NCBI GenBank assembly: GCA_018136815.1
Contig: CM030941.1
Location: 2,146,039 to 2,210,038, forward strand
DNA: 64,000 bases
Source of the DNA: Isochrysis galbana
Lineage: Eukaryota; Haptophyta; Isochrysidales; Isochrysidaceae
Direction of reading: 5' to 3'
Shown here: piece after piece, positions 58,031-64,000 of the stretch
Layout of the letters: each line of letters begins with the position of its first letter
Numbering within the stretch: the stretch's first letter is position 1
Program-made: the position numbers and the translations under genes
The notes under the pieces: generated by a model
The model's input: only the letters and a program-made list of their open reading frames with translations
Database searches by the model: none
What the model was told of the DNA's origin: nothing

Positions 58031-58727
58031 AAACGTGTTGGCAAAGGGACAAGTAGTGAGTAGCCCGTGGCGAGTATGAGTGGGATGCATTTGTGTATGC
58101 ACCCCACCGCCACATCGCAGGTTCACGAAAACAACTACGCAATTATTGCACCATGCTTTTCGACTCAACGGTGGCATCAGACTACAAAAATATTTAAACA
58201 AGCAACAGGTTACCGCTGTACTAAATATATCTACGGAGCAGCACTACGGTCGTCTGATAGGTATAAACCTCTCAGAGCCTAGGCCAGTTGGCTCTCGTTG
58301 AGGCCGGGCTTAGAATCGCACGAGACCGCGAATGCCCGGTGAGGCGCACGGATGAGCGAACAAAATTACAGCCGAGGCATCGACTGAACATACGATGTAT
58401 TCCTCGCGACAAGATGTTTGCGGGGCGTGCAAAAAAGCGGTTCCTCCGTCTTCCTGCAGTTGCTCGCTGCTTCGACATTTCTGAGATTTAAGTCTCACGC
58501 AAATCACATGAATGTAACAATTCGCCACAAGTCGCTCGTTTGTCAATTGTGGCCGCATGAAAAGCGAGCGTTTGGATCCATAATCCGCAGAGCTAGGATA
58601 GCTGGTTCACAAGGCAAGACTGAACATAGCCGATCGAGCGGATGAGGGGTTGTGACCATAGATGACGGCATCCAGAGCCACCCATTGGGCAAGAACACGG
58701 CAAATCTGCGGAGTTCCGCTCGCTTCA
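58031..58727. other. 3' flank of the LOV gene, no supported gene
   Basis: Short frames only, none with recognisable motifs. The LOV gene stop codon is at its right edge. Confidence 0.4.
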
Positions 58728-61700
58728 TCAGGCCTTGGGTGCAACACGAGTCGCACCGAACGCACCACCCTTTTTGCCTCCTTGGCTTCCCTTGCCCATG
58801 GCATCGGGCTTCCTAATTGGCGCAGCATAACTGATGGCGTGGCCGGTCTGGGCAACCTTGGCGCAGTGCTCGAGGTGCTCCTTATAGTGCTCGGCAAAAT
58901 AGTCTCCGTCATCCAGTTTCTCGTCGCTGTACACCTCAGCCCCTCCCTGGAGCGCGTTCTGGATCTTCTCCTCAACCGTCATGTTTTTCTCAGCCTCAAC
59001 CTCGTCGCGCTTGTGAGCCTGGCCAATCGCTTGACTAGCAACCTCGAAAGTCTTCGGCAAAAGCTGGATGAGCTTGTCGAGCTTGGCGAGACGATTCTTC
59101 AGCTTCGGGTCGTTCGGTGTGATCTCGAACTGCACGCCGATACAGTAGCGATACACGCCGTTCGAGTCGTGCACGGGGCGCATCGTGAGCAGGTTTTGGA
59201 AGAGCTCGCCATTCTTGCGGTAGTTGGTGATCTTGACATGGCAGTCCACGCCGCGGCGCAGGGTATCCTGGATCACAGCGACGGAGGCCGGCTCGGTCTT
59301 AGGGCCCTGGAGGAAGCGGCAGTTGCGCCCATGGACCTCGCGCAAATCATATCCGGTGACGCGGCAGAACTCGTGGTTAACGAAGCACATTGGATTGCCG
59401 GGGATGGACATGTCGCTGATGACAATGCACGCGGGGTACGTCATAGCTACGGAGACGAACGAGTACAGCCATCCCGCCACGTCGTCGGGCACCTTGTAGT
59501 CGGACCATAGGAGGCCGTCTGCGCGTTGGATGTTATCGACAGAGCCAGCAGTCAGCTGCTCGACAATGGGCAGGCATGCCTTGGACTGCACGAACTTCGG
59601 CAGGCTGTCCATGGCAAGCACGGAAATAGCTTGCTGGTATTGAGCCATCAGGGCGGAGAGCGCTGCATTAGGTTCACTGGCCTGCATGCCAAGGTACTGT
59701 GCGCATAGCTGGAGCGCGGCGTTGGCCCTCTCGGCCTCACCCATTGTCTCGAGGGCCCTCGTGCGCATGCACATTTCGAGCTGCATTGCCTCGTTCGGAG
59801 CGACTTTCTTGAGGTAGTTGTAGAAAGCCTCAGCCGCCATGGGCTCGTTCATGAATTGGTCCAGAGTAGTCTCCCACTCCATTGACCACACAAGGCGAGT
59901 AAATTTTTGCAAGGAAGATGCCCACTGTTTGCGCTGGGCCTCGATATCGACCTTTGTTAGGGAGTCGTCGTACTTGGTGGCTTGAGCCGCGGCCTCAAAG
60001 TGCGTGGGGAGGACCTTGCGGATCTTCTCGAAGTTACCCTGCTCTGCGCCCCAGTTTGCGGCATCACACTGGAGGCCAATCACATAGCGGTACTCGCCTG
60101 TGGAGTCATGCACGGGGTGGAGCGCGAGCATCAAGACGAACTCCGACTTGTCCTTGCGATAGTTCGTGACTTTGACGAGAAGCTCATCCGCCTTGCGAAT
60201 CGCCGTGGTCATGGCGCGCACCGCAGCGCCCTCGGTGCGACGCCCCTGAAGGAAACGACAGTTGCGTCCGACGAAGTCGCTCTGCGAGTAGCCCGTGAGC
60301 TTTACGCAGGCAGCGTTGACGTATGTGACCGGGAGGCCAGGGGTCTTCATATCCGTGACTACGACCGCCATGTCAAGCTGATCGGCTAGGTGAGTGAACA
60401 TCGCGAGCCATGGACCAGCAGATGGAGGCTTGAGGCCAAGCTTCTTGGCCATAGCCTCGAGCTGCTCGTCCGTCTTAAGGCCTGATACCTTGGCGCAGTA
60501 AGCAAGGTGATCAGCGTAGTGCTCAGCATAGTGGTCGCCGTCTTCGAGCTTCTCCTCACTATAAACCTCGGTCGCTCCCTGGAGCGCATTCATCAGCTTC
60601 TCCTGTGTTGTTGCCTTCTTCTCGGCCTCGGCCTCGTCAACAACGAAGCGCTGACCGACTGCGCGGCTCGACACATCGAAGGTCTTCGGCAAAAGCTGGA
60701 TGAGCTTGTCGAGCTTGGCGAGACGATTCTTCAGCTTCGGGTCGTTCGGTGTGATCTCGAACTGCACGCCGATGCAGTAGCGATACACGCCGTTTGAGTC
60801 GTGCACGGGGCGCATCGTGAGCAGGTTTTGGAAGTTCTCGCCATTCTTGCGGTAGTTGGTGATCTTGACATGGCAGTCCACGCCGCGGCGCAGGGTATCC
60901 TGGATCACGGCGACGGAGGCCGGCTCGGTGCGGGGGCCCTGCAAGAAGCGGCAGTTGCGCCCTTGGACCTCACGCAAATCGTATCCGGTGACGCGGCAGA
61001 ACTCCGTATTGACGAAGCACATGGGATTGCCGGGGATGGTCATGTCACTTATGACAATGCATGCCGGGTAGGTCATGGCCACCGAGATGAAGGCGTACAG
61101 CCAGCCAGCGACATCTTCGGGGACCTTGTACTCGCTCCAAAGCAGATCGTCGCTCTTCATCATCTTGTTCTGCGCCTGAGCTGTCATCTTCTCGACGACG
61201 GGCAGACACGCCTTCGATTGGACGAACTTGGGCAGGGCCTCGAGTGCGATCACTTGCAATGCCTCTTTCTTCTGATCCATGATGTGGTCGAAGGCGGCGG
61301 CCGGGTTCACAGGCTCCTGACCCATGAACGCCCTGAACATTTCGACAGCTGCCCCGTCTTGCTCAGATGGAGGAAGCTTCTCAAGTTCGGAGGCTTTCAT
61401 GCACAGCTCCAGCTGGAGTGCCTCGTTGGGCGAGGCCTTCTTGAGGAAATCGTAGAAAGCCTGGAGTGTTTGCTTGTGGCCCATGAACTGCTTGAGCGTC
61501 AGCTCCCAATCCATCGACCACACGAGGCGCGTAAATTTTTGAATCGACGAGGCCCACTGCTTGCGTTGCGCCTCCATGTCGACCTTCTTGAGGTTGTCGT
61601 CGAACTTCTTCGGCTGTGCCGCTGCCTCAAACTTGGTGGGGAGCAAGTTCTTCACCTTCTCGAACATCGCCGACTCCGCCTTGAACTTCGTAGCGTCAGC

Positions 61701-63320
61701 CTGGAGCCCAATGCTGTAGCGGTACTCTCCAGCGGAGTCGTGGACAGGATGAAGAGTAAGGATGAGCCCGAATTCTGTGCCGTCCTTTTTGTAGTTCGTG
61801 ACCTTCACGGTGACACCCTTGGCGTTGCGAATAGCGTTAGTCATCTGGCGCACAGCAGCGCCCTCTGTGCGGCGCCCTTGGAGAAAGCGGCAGTTGCGAT
61901 TGATCATCTGATCTACCGGATACCCAGTCAATGCACATGCAGCGGCATTGGCATAAATCACGGGGATGCCCGGGAGCTTCATGTCCGCAATGACGACAGC
62001 GACCTGGAGCTGGTCGCATAATTGTTGGAACATGTTGAGCCATGCACCAGGTGTCGGGTTGTTGAGCTTGAGCTTCGAGGCGAATTTGGCAAGCTGCTCA
62101 TCCTTGATGATCTTGGGCGGGGGTGGGGGTGGAGCCATTGGTTGCATCGGCTGGAAGCCACCCGCCGTGAGACCATGTCCCTTCATGCTTCCACCAAGGC
62201 CAGCGAGGCCACCGCCGAGGCCACCTTTGTTGGCAAAGAGGCCGGCGCCGCCGCCGGTGCCGAGGCCATTGAAAGCCGGAGCTGGGGCTGGCGCCGCCGG
62301 AGCTTGGGCAGATAACCCGATGCCAAATCCCCCGCCGACGCCTCCAAGCCCGCTCGCCATCGGCGAAGGACTAGGCGCAGCGACGCCGAACATGCCACCA
62401 GGAGCAGGAGCCACCGGGGAGGGAGCAGCGCCTCCAAACATGCCGCCAGCGGCGGGGGCCGCCGGGACTGGCGCGGCGCCGCCGAACATGCCGCCACCAG
62501 AGGTGGGGGCCGCCGGGGCGGGCGCGGCGCCGCCGAACATGCCTCCAGGGGCCGGAGCCGCCGGGGCGGGCGCGGCGCCGCCGAACATGCCTCCAGGGGC
62601 CGAGGCCGCTGGGGCGGGCGCGGCGCCGCCGAACATGCCGCCGCCGAACATGCTCCCAGGGGCCGAGGCTGGCGCAGCGCCGCCGAACATGCCGCCAGCG
62701 GCGGGGGCCCCCGGGGCGGGCGCGGCGCCGAACATGCCACCAGGGGCCGGGGCTACCGTGGCAGGAGCGACGCCGCCAAACATGCTTCCAGGGGACGGGG
62801 CAGCCGGGGCGGGGGCGACGCCGCCGAACATGCCTCCTGTGGTGGGAGAAGGGACAACTGTTGCTGCACCGCCAAATATGCCCTCACCACCAGGGGCCGG
62901 GGAAGCAAGCACTGGAGCACCAAACAAGCTACCACCGGGTGCCCCCGAGGGTACAACTGGGGCTCCACCGGGAGCGCCGGCTCTTAGGGCAGGGGCAGCC
63001 GTGCCAAACATACCTCCAGCTGAAACGCCTCCGAACATGCTGCCTGCCGGTGCAGCAGGTGGTGCCGGAGAGGGTGCTGCTGGAGTCATGGCGCCACCAA
63101 ACATGCCGCCGCCGCCGAACATGCCGCCACCGGCGGCGGGGGGCGTCGGCGTGGCCGGGGTAGCGGAAGGCGCCCCAAATGCCGCGGGCGAAGCAGCGGG
63201 AGCTCCTCCAAACATACCACCAGCTGCTGGCGCCGGGGGCGCGCCAAACATGCCACCTCCGCCACTGCCAAACATGCCGCCCGGCGCGGCTCCGTTGCCT
63301 TGTGGTGGCGTGCCGAACAT
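58728..63320 (-). CDS. Tetra-LOV photoreceptor with MFGG-repeat N-terminus and two RGS-like domains
   Basis: LOV domains bind flavin and form a light-driven cysteine adduct. From ATG 63320 the protein has 1,530 residues without introns. Residues 1 to about 395 are a low-complexity array of GGMFGG units spaced by Ala/Pro, like FG-repeat nucleoporins. Four LOV domains follow, each with an intact photoactive motif NCRFLQG: Cys477, Cys790, Cys1021 and Cys1334. Each keeps the later KxTNYxKxxxxF and VHDSxGxYRYxIG strands. Between LOV1 and LOV2 (about 593-690) and between LOV3 and LOV4 (about 1138-1240) lies a helical segment (FTRLVWSMEWETTLDQFM...FYNYLKK) that looks like an RGS domain. The order is LOV-RGS-LOV, twice, with identical 544-residue spacing. 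A basic glycine/lysine tail ends the protein. Start: the upstream in-frame TTG at 63359 is rejected. LOV assignment is certain, RGS moderate. Confidence 0.93.
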   Translation of the reverse strand: MFGTPPQGNGAAPGGMFGSGGGGMFGAPPAPAAGGMFGGAPAASPAAFGAPSATPATPTPPAAGGGMFGGGGMFGGAMTPAAPSPAPPAAPAGSMFGGVSAGGMFGTAAPALRAGAPGGAPVVPSGAPGGSLFGAPVLASPAPGGEGIFGGAATVVPSPTTGGMFGGVAPAPAAPSPGSMFGGVAPATVAPAPGGMFGAAPAPGAPAAGGMFGGAAPASAPGSMFGGGMFGGAAPAPAASAPGGMFGGAAPAPAAPAPGGMFGGAAPAPAAPTSGGGMFGGAAPVPAAPAAGGMFGGAAPSPVAPAPGGMFGVAAPSPSPMASGLGGVGGGFGIGLSAQAPAAPAPAPAFNGLGTGGGAGLFANKGGLGGGLAGLGGSMKGHGLTAGGFQPMQPMAPPPPPPKIIKDEQLAKFASKLKLNNPTPGAWLNMFQQLCDQLQVAVVIADMKLPGIPVIYANAAACALTGYPVDQMINRNCRFLQGRRTEGAAVRQMTNAIRNAKGVTVKVTNYKKDGTEFGLILTLHPVHDSAGEYRYSIGLQADATKFKAESAMFEKVKNLLPTKFEAAAQPKKFDDNLKKVDMEAQRKQWASSIQKFTRLVWSMDWELTLKQFMGHKQTLQAFYDFLKKASPNEALQLELCMKASELEKLPPSEQDGAAVEMFRAFMGQEPVNPAAAFDHIMDQKKEALQVIALEALPKFVQSKACLPVVEKMTAQAQNKMMKSDDLLWSEYKVPEDVAGWLYAFISVAMTYPACIVISDMTIPGNPMCFVNTEFCRVTGYDLREVQGRNCRFLQGPRTEPASVAVIQDTLRRGVDCHVKITNYRKNGENFQNLLTMRPVHDSNGVYRYCIGVQFEITPNDPKLKNRLAKLDKLIQLLPKTFDVSSRAVGQRFVVDEAEAEKKATTQEKLMNALQGATEVYSEEKLEDGDHYAEHYADHLAYCAKVSGLKTDEQLEAMAKKLGLKPPSAGPWLAMFTHLADQLDMAVVVTDMKTPGLPVTYVNAACVKLTGYSQSDFVGRNCRFLQGRRTEGAAVRAMTTAIRKADELLVKVTNYRKDKSEFVLMLALHPVHDSTGEYRYVIGLQCDAANWGAEQGNFEKIRKVLPTHFEAAAQATKYDDSLTKVDIEAQRKQWASSLQKFTRLVWSMEWETTLDQFMNEPMAAEAFYNYLKKVAPNEAMQLEMCMRTRALETMGEAERANAALQLCAQYLGMQASEPNAALSALMAQYQQAISVLAMDSLPKFVQSKACLPIVEQLTAGSVDNIQRADGLLWSDYKVPDDVAGWLYSFVSVAMTYPACIVISDMSIPGNPMCFVNHEFCRVTGYDLREVHGRNCRFLQGPKTEPASVAVIQDTLRRGVDCHVKITNYRKNGELFQNLLTMRPVHDSNGVYRYCIGVQFEITPNDPKLKNRLAKLDKLIQLLPKTFEVASQAIGQAHKRDEVEAEKNMTVEEKIQNALQGGAEVYSDEKLDDGDYFAEHYKEHLEHCAKVAQTGHAISYAAPIRKPDAMGKGSQGGKKGGAFGATRVAPKA

Positions 63321-64000
63321 CTTTGATGCGCTGTGTGTGTCGCCGCGAGCGGGCGTCAAAGAGAGAGAGAGAGAGCGAGTGAGTGAGACAGCTAGCTGGC
63401 GGAGAGCCGAGGGTCCGGGGGGGGGCGCTTTGCTCCTGCGGGCCGAGTGCGAGTGCTCACGTTGGGGAGAGAGAGGAGGGGAGGGGGCGAAGGGGAAGGA
63501 AACTGCGAGAGACGTCGAACAGATCGTCGAGCGCCGCCAGGGCGGGGCGGTAACGTCCCCCCCCCCCGCGGAGGGGGAGGCGCTCCGCGCGGGGGGACGC
63601 TCGCCAAGCGTTCAGAACCTTCCAGCAAACCATGGAACCCGGTCGGCGCATTCTCTGTAACGGCTCAACGAGGCCGCCGCCACTGCACGCCCCCGTGCCA
63701 CCGAGGGGGCGGGCGTCAAGCTTCACGCGCCCACAATCCCCCGCCCTCAGGGCAGCAATCGAATGAGATTGACGGAATCCACTCCTCCAACGGGCTCGAC
63801 AAAGTCGAAGCCATGGAGTTCTCTCAAGAGAGAGAGAAAATCATGCATTCCTATTCAATCGCATGATTTCAGCACAGCAGTCCTGCAGAGGAATCAACCT
63901 CGCGGCGGGACCCAACGCCATCGTCTCGAGCATGAGGGCGTCTCACTAGCGGGGGGCGGGGGGGGGGGGGGGGGCTAGTTTGTCGCCGTCGTTCAACTCT
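63321..64000. promoter_or_regulatory. Upstream region of the LOV gene
   Basis: A GA tract on the plus strand (63360-63375) places a CT tract about 40 bases ahead of the start codon on the sense strand. Farther out are C and G homopolymers (63559-63568, 63951-63974). No second gene is supported in the remaining 600 bases. Confidence 0.4.

Overview
The window is nuclear DNA of a unicellular eukaryote, most likely a GC-rich alga or flagellated protist. Genes have GT-AG introns of about 60-230 nt, and intergenic DNA is full of microsatellites, homopolymers and retroelement debris. The products point the same way: an LOV blue-light receptor, a LisH katanin typical of ciliated cells, a lipin, a secreted GH5 mannanase and a GT61-like glycosyltransferase. 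A haptophyte or another secondary alga would fit, but nothing here fixes the lineage. Three runs of exactly 100 N (2501-2600, 27601-27700, 52701-52800) are scaffold gaps of unknown true size, and each cuts at least one gene.

Layout. 1-1633 is non-coding with short repeats. 1634-2500 is the 5' part of a LEKR1-like coiled-coil gene (+), cut by gap 1. 2601-5833 (-) is a lipin (phosphatidate phosphatase) whose catalytic end lies in gap 1; it shares a purine/pyrimidine-rich divergent promoter with a six-exon katanin p60-like 2 gene (6946-9517, +). 9518-13403 is retroelement remnants and hairpin-rich spacer. A small secreted or membrane protein follows (13404-14099, +), then more repeats, then a three-exon mannanase (15992-18277, -) divergent from a GT61-like gene (19904-21340, +). 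A 667-bp hAT-type MITE sits in their shared upstream region. A small hypothetical gene (22843-23355, +), a histidine acid phosphatase (25263-26657, -) and a 650-bp CT microsatellite come next.

Two giant intronless minus-strand genes dominate the second half. One (27701-36363) is a low-complexity coiled-coil protein of about 2,890 visible residues. The other (41629-52700) has about 3,690 visible residues and combines four jelly-roll-like modules, about eight EF-hand loops, five OmpA-like modules, many beta repeats and a C-terminal annexin-like core. Between them, 36790-41400 is a nest of non-LTR retroelements. A further non-LTR element (53192-55309), bounded by a 16-bp target-site duplication, has split an older Mutator-like transposase reading frame. 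The window closes with a 1,530-residue photoreceptor (58728-63320, -): an MFGG-repeat N-terminus followed by a duplicated LOV-RGS-LOV unit, so four LOV domains in all, each keeping the photoactive cysteine.

The best candidates for something undescribed are the annexin/EF-hand/OmpA/jelly-roll giant, the FG-like tetra-LOV protein with a gene-conversion tract between two of its LOV domains, and the retroelement families that share a 5'-terminal hairpin and a conserved 3' tail motif. The genes do not form an operon or obvious pathway; neighbours are linked only by divergent promoters.
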